DNA of 64,000 bases from Robiginitomaculum antarcticum DSM 21748 (GCF_000365025.1 NZ_KB823011.1:950621-1014620); one strand, 5' to 3'. Counted from the first letter of the stretch, positions 7,474 through 16,572 are shown. Program-made: numbers and translations. Notes: a model not told the origin generated them from the sequence alone.

Positions 7474-8709
7474 CTATTTCGCGTCCGCCTCAACGATGCT
7501 CAAGACGCGCAGCAAATTACCGCCCCAAATTTTAGCAATGTCTTGCTCACTATAATCGCGGCGCAACAGCTCTGCCGTGACATTGGCGGTCTGCGAGGCA
7601 TCTTTCCATCCGATGATCCCGCCTCCGCCATCAAAATCCGACGCAATGCCGACATGATCAATGCCGGCAATTTTAACGGCGTGGTCGATATGATCGACAA
7701 AGTCGGAGACCGTCGCCAAAGGCTCTGTTGCGATTATTCTATCGCGTTCTTGGTCGACAACCAGTTTGTCTTCTTCGCTTAGCGCCTCATAATCCGGGCG
7801 TGACGAAATTCCAAACCGCTGTCCTAATGCGTCCAATGCGGCCAACTGCTCCGGTGTTTGGACTTTAACATAGACGCCGAGCGCCACCATCTGCGCGACG
7901 CCGCCGACGTCTCTGATCTTGCGAAGCTGTTCATCATCAAGATTGCGCAGGCTGTCGGAAACGGCTTTAGCCCCGCTATGTGACGCAATAATAGGCGTGC
8001 GCGATATTTCGGCGGCCTGCATCATTGTGGCTTTGCCCGCATGGCTGACATCGACCATAATACCGTTATCATTGAGCGCTGCGACAAGGTCACGGCCCAG
8101 TGGCGACAAACCATTCCATTTCGGGCCCTCATCACGCACAGGGTCGGCGTTAGAGCTATCACCAAACTGGTTATGCCCGAAATGAGTGACCCCCATATAG
8201 CGCACGCCGCGCGCCGCCATTACCGGGACGTCAGCGACGCTATCACCCAGCGGATAAGCGTTTTCCATCCCGATCAGAACGGCATGTTTGCCGCCGCTGA
8301 CAATACGGCGAACATCATCAGCTGTGCGCGCCAGCTCAAAATCAGCTCCGTGCACCTGCGTCAGCTGCTCTATGGCCGTGAGCCGTGTTTGCGCAATCGC
8401 TCCAGCCGCCGCATAGCCCTCAGGCGTCAGCTCACCTTGCGGCGTATAAACAATCCAGAACCCGCTATCGAGCCGTCCTTCGGTCAATTTTGGTAAATCA
8501 ACCTGCAGCTCGGTTGGGCCGCTTGGGTCAATCTCTGTCATATAAGTGAGCGGGATATCGATATGCGTGTCCAGCGTCAGAATTTGATCGTGAATTTGCG
8601 CAGGCGTCAGCGGCGTAGGCGCTGCTGTGTCTGCGGGCGGCGTATCCGATGCGCCACAACCCGCCATTAGTAAGGCTGCAGTGGCCAGTAATGTTGTTTT
8701 GAATGTCAT
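7474..8709 (-). CDS. Membrane dipeptidase (M19/renal dipeptidase family), lipoprotein
   Basis: A zinc-dependent dipeptidase, 411 residues. The start at 8709 follows a GAAAGGGGAAA ribosome site and opens with lipoprotein signal MTFKTTLLATAALLMAGC (lipobox MAGC); an upstream in-frame start at 8757 would bury it. Metal-binding motifs seen in order: LDTHIDIPL (His-x-Asp), IGMENAYPLGD (bridging Glu), MVDVSHAGKATM, IASHSGAK and HVGIASDFDGGGG. GVRYMGVTHFGHNQFGDS is also family-typical. Probably an envelope-anchored enzyme hydrolysing dipeptides. First gene of a likely two-gene unit with the DUF393 gene. Confidence 0.93.
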   Translation of the reverse strand: MTFKTTLLATAALLMAGCGASDTPPADTAAPTPLTPAQIHDQILTLDTHIDIPLTYMTEIDPSGPTELQVDLPKLTEGRLDSGFWIVYTPQGELTPEGYAAAGAIAQTRLTAIEQLTQVHGADFELARTADDVRRIVSGGKHAVLIGMENAYPLGDSVADVPVMAARGVRYMGVTHFGHNQFGDSSNADPVRDEGPKWNGLSPLGRDLVAALNDNGIMVDVSHAGKATMMQAAEISRTPIIASHSGAKAVSDSLRNLDDEQLRKIRDVGGVAQMVALGVYVKVQTPEQLAALDALGQRFGISSRPDYEALSEEDKLVVDQERDRIIATEPLATVSDFVDHIDHAVKIAGIDHVGIASDFDGGGGIIGWKDASQTANVTAELLRRDYSEQDIAKIWGGNLLRVLSIVEADAK

Positions 8710-9012
8710 GTAAATTTCCCCTTTCTCAAACCATAAGCCGAAAGCACGTTTTGGCAATGTAAAAGCGGTAGCCGTCAGGGCGGAATATGTCCCGTGACTA
8801 TCGGGTGAAGCGCCGCGTCACTGAAATCTGCCCTCCCCCGCAATTTACTCCAACAGCGTAAGATAAACTAAGTAGACATTCAGTAGCGCCAGCCAGCAAG
8901 CCGGTAAACTTTAAAAAAGTTCTTTAGACAGTGAATAGGCTGCAACCAGAAATCTGCCATGTGTCCAGACCAAGTCGAAAGGGGAAGGAAATTCGTCTGC
9001 AGTAACCATAAG
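8710..9012. other. Intergenic region between rpoD end and dipeptidase start
   Basis: About 300 bp with no convincing gene. It contains the dipeptidase ribosome site near 8712-8725 and a C-rich run at 8831-8841 (CCCTCCCCCGC). A 24-codon frame at 8788 has no good start context. I see no clear terminator for dipeptidase upstream transcription or for rpoD's far side. Confidence 0.5.
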
Positions 9013-11166
9013 CTACTGATCCAAGAAAGACCTTAGCTTGCGGCTGCGGCTTGGATGTTTCAGCTTGCGTAGGGCTTTAGCTTCGATCTGGCGGATGCGT
9101 TCACGGGTGACGCTGAACTGTTGCCCGACTTCTTCGAGCGTATGGTCGGTGTTCATACCGATCCCAAAGCGCATGCGCAAAACGCGTTCCTCGCGCGGGG
9201 TAAGCGACGCCAGAACGCGGGTCGTAGTCTCGCGCAGATTGGACTGAATGGCAGCATCGATGGGCAGCTGCGCATTTTCGTCCTGGATAAAATCGCCAAG
9301 CTGGCTATCTTCTTCATCGCCGATTGGCGTTTCCAGAGAGATCGGCTCTTTGGCGATTTTCATCACTTTGCGCACTTTTTCAAGCGGCATAGCGAGTTTA
9401 GAGGACAGCTCTTCGGGCGTCGGTTCGCGGCCGATTTCATGCAAAATTTGGCGTGACGTGCGGACAATTTTGTTGATCGTTTCAATCATATGCACCGGAA
9501 TACGGATGGTCCGGGCCTGATCGGCAATCGACCGCGTAATGGCCTGACGGATCCACCATGTGGCATATGTCGAGAACTTATAGCCGCGGCGATATTCGAA
9601 TTTATCGACTGCTTTCATCAAACCGATATTGCCTTCCTGAATTAAATCAAGGAATTGAAGGCCACGGTTTGTGTACTTTTTCGCAATCGAAATAACCAAA
9701 CGCAGATTGGCTTCGACCATTTCTTTTTTCGCCTGACGCGCTTCGCGCTCGCCTTTTTGCACAGTCTGAACAATACGGCGAAATTCATCAACCGGCACGC
9801 CGGTCTCTTGCGCCTGTATACCAATCTCATTTCTGATCTTCTCTATCGAGCGGCGTTCGCGCTTAATGAAACGGTCCCACGCTTCACTGCGCCCTTCCAT
9901 TTGCTCAACCCATGTCGGGTTCAACTCGCTGCCTAAATAGCACTCAAGAAAGTCCTGACGCGGAACGCCGTTACCATCGGCGAGGCGCATCAATTTACCT
10001 TCAAGGCCGATCAGGCGTTTGTTGATCGCGTAGAGCTGCTCGATCAGCGCATCAATCCGCGCATTGTTTAGATGCAGGGATTTGAGCGCATCAATGATGC
10101 GGTCTTGGATTTGGTCATATTCTTCGGCTTGCGGCTTGCGCAGTTTCTTGCCGGACAGACGCGCGCGGATAAGCATGTCTTGCAGCTTTTGGAAGCGCGC
10201 AAAATCAAGCGAAATATCATTTAAAAGCTGAAAGACGGACTCGCGCAGCTCTCCTTCCATGGACGCCATGGACAGATTGGCTTTTTCGTCTTCGTCAATC
10301 TCATCATCATCATCGAGGGTTTTCTGGCCCTCTTCATAATCTTTGTCGCGCTTAATGACTTCGGGGCGGGTCGGCAGAAGGACTTCACCTTCCTCGGCTT
10401 CGATCTCGCCTTTTTCGATTTTCTCTTTACGCACAGCGGCGGCAGAGTTGTCGATCTGTATCTTGCCAATAAATTTATTATAAGTGCTGTCCAGATCGAT
10501 AATATCGCGCAGAAGGATACGCCCTTCTTCCAGCTCTTCACGCCAGACCATGATCGCTTCAAATGTCAGCGCGCTTTCGCACAAACCTTTGATCATTGTG
10601 TCGCGGCCGGCCTCAATACGTTTGGCAATGGCGATCTCGCCTTCGCGTGAGAGCAACTCGACCGTACCCATTTCGCGAAGATACATGCGAACGGGATCAT
10701 CCGTGCGGTCGAGATCCGCTTTGGCATTGCCGCCCTGAATGGAGCGGTTCTCATTACGAACCAAAAGATTGTTCGGGTTTTTCGCATTGGGGTCTTCGTC
10801 GACCACGCTAATGCCCTGATCAGACAAAATCGCCAAAACGGCTTCAATCTCATCGGGCGTTACATCATCGGTGCGGATATGCTTGTTCAACTCGGCGGTT
10901 GACAGCAGGCCGGATTTTTTGGCCAGGGTGATCATCCGCTTCACTTCGGATTTTTTCATATCCAGAAGCGGAGCCTTCTCGCCGGTATCCGTCAAAGGCG
11001 GCGTATCGGGCGCAACCGCAACCGCAGTCTCTTTGACTTTGGATAGTTTGGCTTTGGACTTTGCCGCAATCTTTGTTTTAGACTTTATTGGTGTCTTTGC
11101 TTTGGACGCTGTTTTTTTAGGGGCCGCAGGTTTTTTGGCTGCGGCTTTAGGTGGCGTTTTCGCCAT
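9013..11166 (-). CDS. rpoD: RNA polymerase primary sigma factor
   Basis: Primary sigma-70, 717 residues. The first 60 residues are a Lys/Ala/Pro-rich extension, then region 1.1 ([19 protein letters not shown]), region 1.2 ([22 protein letters not shown]), an acidic non-conserved region near 230-300 ([10 protein letters not shown]), and the core region 2 with [20 protein letters not shown] and [21 protein letters not shown], which melts and contacts the -10 element. Region 4 ends with [20 protein letters not shown], the -35-binding helix-turn-helix. Length and order are normal for alphaproteobacterial RpoD. It lies 77 bp downstream of dnaG on the same strand. Confidence 0.97.
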   Translation of the reverse strand: MAKTPPKAAAKKPAAPKKTASKAKTPIKSKTKIAAKSKAKLSKVKETAVAVAPDTPPLTDTGEKAPLLDMKKSEVKRMITLAKKSGLLSTAELNKHIRTDDVTPDEIEAVLAILSDQGISVVDEDPNAKNPNNLLVRNENRSIQGGNAKADLDRTDDPVRMYLREMGTVELLSREGEIAIAKRIEAGRDTMIKGLCESALTFEAIMVWREELEEGRILLRDIIDLDSTYNKFIGKIQIDNSAAAVRKEKIEKGEIEAEEGEVLLPTRPEVIKRDKDYEEGQKTLDDDDEIDEDEKANLSMASMEGELRESVFQLLNDISLDFARFQKLQDMLIRARLSGKKLRKPQAEEYDQIQDRIIDALKSLHLNNARIDALIEQLYAINKRLIGLEGKLMRLADGNGVPRQDFLECYLGSELNPTWVEQMEGRSEAWDRFIKRERRSIEKIRNEIGIQAQETGVPVDEFRRIVQTVQKGEREARQAKKEMVEANLRLVISIAKKYTNRGLQFLDLIQEGNIGLMKAVDKFEYRRGYKFSTYATWWIRQAITRSIADQARTIRIPVHMIETINKIVRTSRQILHEIGREPTPEELSSKLAMPLEKVRKVMKIAKEPISLETPIGDEEDSQLGDFIQDENAQLPIDAAIQSNLRETTTRVLASLTPREERVLRMRFGIGMNTDHTLEEVGQQFSVTRERIRQIEAKALRKLKHPSRSRKLRSFLDQ

Positions 11167-11243
11167 AAAATGCTCCGTTCATACAGATAACTGTATGCAT
11201 GAGAGGCCCGAAGCGTTCCATTGGCTGGCAGCCATGGACAGCC

Positions 11244-13112
11244 TCAAGCCGAGGTTTGCCGTTTCGTCGCCGCTGCGGCCCGCATGAGTTTCTTCATCGC
11301 TTCACGGTCATTTGCCTGAAGCACCGCATTCATGCGGTCTCTAAACTCTGCGCGCTGCGCGTCTGCAACGTCTAATTCTTGATGAGCTGCCGCCTCTTTA
11401 AGCCATTCCGCCTCGCGAAAATCCTGGTCTGCATCCGGCCCGGTCATCGCGAGCGCGGAAGGATTTCTGCCAAACGCAGTGAATAGCTTTAAGTGAGCCG
11501 CATACCCTTGCTGCTCTATATGGGCACGAATCGCATGTTTATCAACAGCTATTGCGCTGCGCCAAAAGCTAAATATGCATTTTTGCAGCTCCGTCAGAGC
11601 CGGTGTGTCAAATTTCAGCTCAAAAAAGATCTCATCGACCCGCTCAAGCAGTGCCGGATTATGCAAAACCGCCTGCACCAGACGCTTCTCACGGGGCGCG
11701 CGGCCCATCCCGATATCATCATACCGTCCCATTCGGGCTTTCAGCGCTGAGGTCGGCGGCGGATTGCCTTTATTACGGCCCCAGCTTGATTTGCCGCGAC
11801 CGGGTTTAAAGGCCGGCCGGCCATAGGCTTTATCGAAGCGCTCCAACAGCGCCGTTTTATACTGATCGCGCACGCCGTCATGGGCGATTTCGCGAAGCGC
11901 GGCGTAAATACGGTCTTTAAGCCCCGCTTTAGACTCAGGCGTGTCCAGCGGTTCTCTGTCCACTTCGCGACGCCACAGCATATCGACCAATGGCAAAGCG
12001 TCTTCGAGGGCCTTGCGCATGGCTGATGCGCCGCGTTCGCGGATGAGATCATCGGGATCCAGTCCCTCGGGCATCAGGGCAAAGCGCAAGGTCTGCCCCG
12101 GCTTGATCAGCGGCAGGGCGCGCTCAATAGATCGAAACGCCGCGCGCAGCCCGGCTTTATCACCGTCAAAACACAAAATTGGTTCCGGGCCGGCCCGCCA
12201 TAACAGACTCATCTGGTCCTCGGTCAACGCTGTGCCGAGCGGCGCAACGGCGTGCTCAAATCCCGCGCGGGCCAGCGCAATGACGTCCATATAGCCTTCA
12301 GCCACGATCAGTCCGCGCGCCGGATTTTTCGGATCGGACAGCGCTTTTCGCGCTTGGGGATAGTGGTAAAGAACGCTGCCTTTATGGAAAAGCTGCGTCT
12401 CCGGTGAGTTCAGATATTTCGCTTTGGCATCGGCGGCCATAGCGCGGCCGCCAAAAGCAATAAGCCGCCCGCGACTATCCGTGATCGGAAACATGATACG
12501 GTTACGAAACCTGTCCCACGGTTGCCTATTGGACTGTCGGTCACGGTCTTCGGGCTCAATCACCAGACCGGTCTCGACAAGCGCGCCCATCGGCGCACCT
12601 TTATTAACCAGTTCATCACGCAGCGCGTCAAAGCTATCGGGGGCAAATCCGATACCAAAGCGCTTCCAATCGGCCTCGCTCAGGCCGCGGCCCTCAAGAT
12701 AAACACGGGCCTGCGCGCCTAAATTGCGGCGCAGGGATTTCTCAAAAAAACGCTGGGCTTCTTCGGTCCAATTGATCAGCTTTTTACTTTGCGCGGCTTT
12801 GGCGGCAGCTTGCGGATCTTCGGCCGGCATCGATACGCCCGCCATGCCCGCAAGGCGCTCAACGGATTCAGGGAAAGACAAGCCTTCAACCTCCATCATG
12901 AAATTGATGGCATCACCATGCTTTCCGGAAGAAAAACAGTGATAAAACCCCTTCTCGTCATTGACGAAAAAGCTGGGCGATTTTTCATTGGTAAAGGGCG
13001 ATAATCCGGCAAATTCACGGCCCTGCCGTTTAAGCTTTACGTGACGGCCGACAATGTCGGACACGCGGGTCCGCGCCTTGATCTCGTCCATAAAATCATC
13101 GGTAAATCGCAT
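11244..13112 (-). CDS. dnaG: DNA primase
   Basis: DnaG makes RNA primers at the fork. The 622-residue protein has the N-terminal primase fold (1-100), the catalytic core with TOPRIM motifs (IVAEGYMDVIALA with the essential Glu; LCFDGDKAGLRA with the Asp pair), and a C-terminal DnaB-interacting helical domain. The CHC2 zinc finger is degenerate: the four ligand positions are Ser38, Thr41, Cys59 and Ser62 (GLSPFTNEK and FYHCFSSGKHG), so zinc binding by the usual residues is not expected. RNA polymerase-fold core motifs are otherwise intact. A long structured leader lies upstream; rpoD follows 77 bp downstream. Confidence 0.96.
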   Translation of the reverse strand: MRFTDDFMDEIKARTRVSDIVGRHVKLKRQGREFAGLSPFTNEKSPSFFVNDEKGFYHCFSSGKHGDAINFMMEVEGLSFPESVERLAGMAGVSMPAEDPQAAAKAAQSKKLINWTEEAQRFFEKSLRRNLGAQARVYLEGRGLSEADWKRFGIGFAPDSFDALRDELVNKGAPMGALVETGLVIEPEDRDRQSNRQPWDRFRNRIMFPITDSRGRLIAFGGRAMAADAKAKYLNSPETQLFHKGSVLYHYPQARKALSDPKNPARGLIVAEGYMDVIALARAGFEHAVAPLGTALTEDQMSLLWRAGPEPILCFDGDKAGLRAAFRSIERALPLIKPGQTLRFALMPEGLDPDDLIRERGASAMRKALEDALPLVDMLWRREVDREPLDTPESKAGLKDRIYAALREIAHDGVRDQYKTALLERFDKAYGRPAFKPGRGKSSWGRNKGNPPPTSALKARMGRYDDIGMGRAPREKRLVQAVLHNPALLERVDEIFFELKFDTPALTELQKCIFSFWRSAIAVDKHAIRAHIEQQGYAAHLKLFTAFGRNPSALAMTGPDADQDFREAEWLKEAAAHQELDVADAQRAEFRDRMNAVLQANDREAMKKLMRAAAATKRQTSA

Positions 13113-13566
13113 GTATTACATCTAAGGGCTGGGGCAGATGATTGCGAGTCCTATTCACCGCGCTCAGCGTCAGTGTGGCCCCATATAATCCGACACCGCA
13201 ATGCAATGATGGAGGGTTTAGCAAATCAATATTCCGCTATCCCCAGGTCAGGCGTGGATAAATTACCGCTAACATTGCGCGAGAACGGCCCCGTTCGCAG
13301 GGGTCAGCGGAGCGGGAGATGTTTCAAAACCGTGGATATATATTTATTCATCCCCACCTCTCCTTTTGCCCCTATCTTCAAACTGTTCTTATCTCACAGG
13401 GCAGGCAAGCGGACGTTGGCTGGTCGGAGGGTAAGACGGTGTTGGGTGTAGGTTCCGATGGTAACGCAAAGGAGGCCGGCCCGCTAAGCGTGAGCTGTCT
13501 AGCGCCTCGACTGGCTAATTCGGCCGCTTAGCAAAGACATTGCTGTGCTGATGTTCAAACAGAGTT

Positions 13567-13688
13567 TGGGCGTCATGTCGGATATGCGGCGCGATCCGTA
13601 TTTCCGGCAGGGACTTTAAGAAGCGAAATTACATTTACGCGTACCCAAACAGGTAGCCCCTGTTTTTTAAAGTCCCGCACAGACGCCC
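13567..13688. other. Nested inverted-repeat element, possible structured RNA
   Basis: GGGCGTC (13567-13573) pairs with GACGCCC (13682-13688). Inside it GGGACTTTAA (13611-13620) pairs perfectly with TTAAAGTCCC (13667-13676). Between these are hairpins CGGAT/ATCCG, GCGAAAT/ATTTACGC and the terminator-like AAACAGG/CCTGTTT. The nesting looks like a multi-stem RNA or a small palindromic mobile element. No known RNA family could be recognised by eye. Confidence 0.45.
13647..13668 (+). terminator. Plus-strand terminator-like hairpin without an upstream plus-strand gene
   Basis: AAACAGG, loop TAGCC, CCTGTTT and a following T-run make a rho-independent-type hairpin in plus orientation. dnaG and the YqeY gene on either side are both minus-strand, so if it functions it ends a non-coding plus transcript starting inside this gap. 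Confidence 0.45.
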
Positions 13689-13749
13689 TACTTTAAACCG
13701 AAACAAATGAAGAGATAAATTATTGAAATAGACATACCACACTCACCAC

Positions 13750-13889
13750 CCCGTCATCCAGAGCGCAGCGAAGGATCCAAGCCTAGGAGTATCAACTTAG
13801 TATATAAATCGAAATCCAGATATGGAGTCTTCGGGGCATTTTAATTTTCTAATCGTCAAGCGATTTGAAATGCTCCTCTGAATGACGGG
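13750..13889. repeat. Palindromic intergenic repeat (MITE-like)
   Basis: CCCGTCATCCAGAG (13750-13763) and CTCTGAATGACGGG (13876-13889) are inverted copies with one mismatch, enclosing an AT-rich core. The left arm continues CGCAGCGAAGGATCC, wording common in scattered alphaproteobacterial palindromes. It lacks a gene and lies just beyond the YqeY stop codon. Confidence 0.55.
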
Positions 13890-13927
13890 CTGTTATTTTA
13901 GCTTACGCCATTCATATTCGCCCCGGA

Positions 13928-14389
13928 TTAGCTACACAAATGCCCGCGAACCAATTTACCCGCTTTACCCATGTCCATACGTCCGGCGTAGTTCTGTTTG
14001 AGCTCGCCCATGATTTTGCCCATATCTTTAAGGCAGGTCGCGCCGTTTTTCTCAATGGCAGCAGACACAGCGGACTTCATTTGCGCATCAGTCAACGGCT
14101 TAGGCATAAAATGACGGATGATTTCGATCTCAGAGCGTTCCTGCTCAGCCAGCTCCGGACGGTTGTTTTCGTCATAGATTTTAGCGCTTTCTTCGCGCTG
14201 TTTGACCATCTTTGACAACAAAGACATGATCTCCGTTTCGTCAATGCCGCCGCAGCGGTCATCCGCGCGCGCGGCAATATCGCGGTCTTTAATCGCTGCC
14301 GTGATAAGGCGCAATGTCGCCAAACGGGTCGCGTCCTTACTCTTCATCGCGTCCTTTGTGGAGGATGAAATCTCGTCACGAAGTGCCAT
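13928..14389 (-). CDS. GatB/YqeY domain protein
   Basis: The 153-residue protein is the stand-alone YqeY domain, related to the tRNA-binding tail of the GatB amidotransferase subunit. Typical features are MALRDEISSSTKDAMKSKDATRLATLRLI at the start, IKDRD, MVKQREESAKIYDENNRPELAEQERSE and the C-terminal GKIMGELKQNYAGRMDMGKAGKLV. Its biochemical role is unclear, though a link with tRNA is inferred from GatB. In many alphaproteobacteria it lies between carA and dnaG/rpoD, as here, divergent from carA across 162 bp. Confidence 0.93.
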   Translation of the reverse strand: MALRDEISSSTKDAMKSKDATRLATLRLITAAIKDRDIAARADDRCGGIDETEIMSLLSKMVKQREESAKIYDENNRPELAEQERSEIEIIRHFMPKPLTDAQMKSAVSAAIEKNGATCLKDMGKIMGELKQNYAGRMDMGKAGKLVRGHLCS

Positions 14390-14551
14390 GTCGGCTCCTG
14401 TATAATTACCCCGAATTTACGGTTCCCACAAAACCGTCTTCGCTATCGCAGCCCACCCGACGCAGCCAAGTCTTGACCTCTTAGCGACCCGTGATAGGTA
14501 CAACTCCGCACGCGCAAAAGCGAGTCACTTCTTAGGCAAGGGCGGTCATGT

Positions 14552-15760
14552 ATGTCTCTATTTAATAAAAATCAAGCACAGCCGACAGAAGACGGCGTTC
14601 ACAATCCCTATGAGGATTTGACCAAAGCACCGACCGGGGTACTGGTCTTGGCGGACGGAACGGTGTTTTACGGGCGCGGCGCAGGCTATCAAGGCGAGGC
14701 CACCGGCGAGGTCTGCTTCAATACGGCCATGACAGGATATCAGGAAATTCTAACCGATCCCTCCTATTCAGATCAAATTGTCTGCTTCACATTTCCCCAT
14801 ATCGGCAATGTCGGCACGAATGACGCCGATGATGAGAGCTTTTCCGTGCCCGCCCGCCGCGCTGCCGTCGGCGCCATCTTCAAAGCGCCGATCACTGTCC
14901 CGTCCAATTACCGCAATGAAATGGCGCTGCCCGAATGGATGGCCGCGCGTAAGATCATCGGTTTGTCGGGCATTGATACACGCGCGCTGACAGCTCATAT
15001 TCGCGATCATGGTATGCCCAATGGCGTGATTGCGCATCATGTCGACGGGCAATTTGATCTGGGCGCGCTTAAGTCTAAAGCCGCGGACTGGCAAGGTCTG
15101 GTCGGCGCGGAGCTGGCCGAAGGCCGATCTACGCCCGCGCAGCACACTTCACATGTGCAAGGCTGGAGCTGGGATGAGGGTCACAGCGACAATACCGGCA
15201 AGGGTAAACATGTCGTCGTCATTGATTATGGCGTGAAGGGCAATATTGTCCGCCGCCTAGGCAGCGTGGGTCTGCGCTGCACGATTGTTCCGGCGCGCAC
15301 ATTAGCCGCCGATATTTTGGCGCTTAATCCGGACGGCGTTGTTCTATCCAACGGTCCAGGCGATCCGGTGGCCACGGGGGAATATGCCCTGCCGGTCATT
15401 CGTGATCTGGTCGCATCCGACACACCTCTTTTAGGCATATGTCTTGGCCATCAATTACTGGCTCTGGCGATGGGCGCAAAGACGGTCAAAATGGCGCAGG
15501 GTCACCACGGCGCCAACCATCCGGTCAAGGATTTCACCACCGGCAAGGTCGAGATTGTGTCGATGAACCACGGGTTTGCGGTCGATAAAGACAGCCTGCC
15601 CGACACGGTCGAGGAGACTCATGTCAGCCTCTTTGACGGCACCAATTGCGGTATTAAGGTCAAAGGCAAACCGGTATTTAGCGTCCAGCATCACCCCGAA
15701 GCCAGCCCCGGCCCGCAGGACAGTTTTTATCTGTTCCAGCGCTTTGCGGACACGCTTTAA
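14552..15760 (+). CDS. carA: Carbamoyl-phosphate synthase small subunit
   Basis: The glutaminase subunit supplies ammonia to CarB for carbamoyl phosphate, used in pyrimidine and arginine synthesis. The 402-residue protein has the N-terminal CarA domain ([34 protein letters not shown]) and a class I amidotransferase domain with nucleophile Cys in [14 protein letters not shown] and the His-Glu of [11 protein letters not shown]. The first 28 residues are an extension relative to E. coli. carB lies 1.9 kb downstream, not adjacent: the gap is filled by minus-strand genes. Confidence 0.97.
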   Translation: MSLFNKNQAQPTEDGVHNPYEDLTKAPTGVLVLADGTVFYGRGAGYQGEATGEVCFNTAMTGYQEILTDPSYSDQIVCFTFPHIGNVGTNDADDESFSVPARRAAVGAIFKAPITVPSNYRNEMALPEWMAARKIIGLSGIDTRALTAHIRDHGMPNGVIAHHVDGQFDLGALKSKAADWQGLVGAELAEGRSTPAQHTSHVQGWSWDEGHSDNTGKGKHVVVIDYGVKGNIVRRLGSVGLRCTIVPARTLAADILALNPDGVVLSNGPGDPVATGEYALPVIRDLVASDTPLLGICLGHQLLALAMGAKTVKMAQGHHGANHPVKDFTTGKVEIVSMNHGFAVDKDSLPDTVEETHVSLFDGTNCGIKVKGKPVFSVQHHPEASPGPQDSFYLFQRFADTL

Positions 15761-15842
15761 GATATTTCATCCACGCCTTGCGCATATAGTTTATGCTATA
15801 AGCCTAGCCTTCAAGTCTGTCTTGATATTGTAAATATAAGAC

Positions 15843-16220
15843 CTAAAGCGCGGCAATATTTGCGCGCAGCCATGCATCTAAACTTTGGAAATTAAAATCA
15901 CTTTGCTCAAATAAACCGAGCATAAATTTCCACACATCATCATCGGGACAATTTATGTACGACCCATTGAGCTGTAAAAAGATATCCGTCACGATCAGAG
16001 ACGTACGCTTATTTCCATCAACAAACGGATGATTATTCGCCAGACTTTCCCAGAGCGCCGCAGCCTCTTCGATTAAATCTTTATAGTAACCCGATTGCGG
16101 ACGAAACATAGCGGATGCAAGCTGTCCCAGATCGCGAACGCCATCCGCGCCGCCAAACCTGACGAGTTGATCATCGTGAAAAGCAATAGCATCCTCTATG
16201 GACAAATACCGCAGCGTCAC
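15843..16220 (-). CDS. Doc-type Fic toxin
   Basis: The 125-residue protein is a death-on-curing (Doc) family toxin with the Fic motif complete: HPFVDGNKR at residues 64-72 (His64, Asp68, Asn70, Lys71, Arg72). In the P1 Doc enzyme this fold phosphorylates EF-Tu and stops translation; whether this homologue does so is inferred. N-terminal LRYLSIEDAIAFHDDQL and FRPQSGYYKDL are family-typical. The start overlaps the antitoxin stop by four bases, the standard coupled order antitoxin-toxin. It sits between carA and carB on the opposite strand. Confidence 0.88.
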   Translation of the reverse strand: MTLRYLSIEDAIAFHDDQLVRFGGADGVRDLGQLASAMFRPQSGYYKDLIEEAAALWESLANNHPFVDGNKRTSLIVTDIFLQLNGSYINCPDDDVWKFMLGLFEQSDFNFQSLDAWLRANIAAL

Positions 16221-16492
16221 TTCGCCAGAATTTCAAGCGTTTTAGGAAAGCGCCGCAGAGTATTTTCATACGCTGTCCGGACATCATCAGCCATACGATA
16301 AGTCGTTTGATCTTTCAGATAAGCCTCAACCGCGTCTTCGAGCACGGCTTGGAGCTGACGCCCCTCTTTTTTGGCAAATGCGCGAATGTCTTCGAGCAAT
16401 TGCTCGTCCATTTGTGTAGCAAATTTCTTACGCACCTTTGTGCCACGCAGGTGATTATCATAAGACGTTGGCTTTTCACGAAATTCAGGCAT
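16217..16492 (-). CDS. Antitoxin partner of the Doc toxin
   Basis: A 91-residue protein directly upstream of doc with a four-base overlap. The centre, KKFATQMDEQLLEDIRAFAKKEGRQLQAVLEDAVEAYLKD, reads as a beta strand plus two helices of a ribbon-helix-helix DNA-binding fold. The C-terminus (RMADDVRTAYENTLRRF) is charged and could be the toxin-neutralising tail. The start ATG at 16492 has GGAG five bases upstream. Two inverted repeats in its promoter fit autoregulation. It is not clearly a Phd homologue; assignment rests on context and fold. Confidence 0.75.
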   Translation of the reverse strand: MPEFREKPTSYDNHLRGTKVRKKFATQMDEQLLEDIRAFAKKEGRQLQAVLEDAVEAYLKDQTTYRMADDVRTAYENTLRRFPKTLEILAK

Positions 16493-16501
16493 ATCAGCTC
16501 C

Positions 16502-16519
16502 ATCAAGATATTTCTTGAT
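16502..16519. promoter_or_regulatory. Inverted repeat at the antitoxin start region
   Basis: ATCAAG-ATATTT-CTTGAT, with 6-bp arms and a 6-bp spacer, lies just upstream of the antitoxin ribosome site. It is well placed to be an autorepression operator, possibly together with the stronger palindrome at 16547. Confidence 0.55.
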
Positions 16520-16546
16520 AAACCATTATGAGCTTTTGTCAAGTTC

Positions 16547-16566
16547 CATCATGATAAATCATGATG
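16547..16566. promoter_or_regulatory. Perfect palindrome, likely operator of the toxin-antitoxin promoter
   Basis: CATCATGAT-AA-ATCATGATG is a perfect inverted repeat with 9-bp arms, 55 bp upstream of the antitoxin start and between it and the M48 stop codon. Palindromes here are typical operators of antitoxin or toxin-antitoxin repressors. Confidence 0.65.
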
Positions 16567-16572
16567 CTCCAG

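Larger units (their letters stand above)
13113..13927. other. Long structured intergenic region upstream of dnaG
   Basis: This 815-bp gap between dnaG and the YqeY gene holds no convincing long gene on either strand but is rich in pairing potential. On the minus strand a 15-codon frame (13351 to 13304, MNKYISTVLKHLPLR) has GGAG eight bases upstream and is followed by CCCCTGCGAACGGGG and the overlapping alternative GAACGG-GG-CCGTTC, resembling a leader peptide with switching hairpins ahead of dnaG. Further out, GCTAAGCG pairs with CGCTTAGC (about 13481-13534). The nested element and repeat listed separately occupy 13563-13889. Confidence 0.45.

Noticed and set aside
8788-8862. A 24-codon frame in the rpoD-dipeptidase gap
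   Set aside because: Weak start context and no conserved features; too short to support.
10871-11287. A 138-codon plus-strand frame over the rpoD start
   Set aside because: Antisense shadow of the Lys/Ala-rich rpoD N-terminus; no ribosome site and no homology.
13241-13340. Possible replication-origin-like DnaA boxes (CGTGGATAA, CGTGGATAT)
   Set aside because: Only two imperfect boxes, no AT-rich unwinding element or origin-type neighbours; chance occurrence is likely.
13041-13451. A 136-codon plus-strand frame across the dnaG start and leader
   Set aside because: It crosses from the dnaG 5' end into non-coding DNA, lacks a protein-like composition and has no ribosome site.
13380-13560. A known housekeeping RNA (RNase P, 6S, SRP RNA or tmRNA) in the dnaG leader region
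   Set aside because: I compared the conserved cores I know of each and found no match, so I kept only a generic structured-RNA call.
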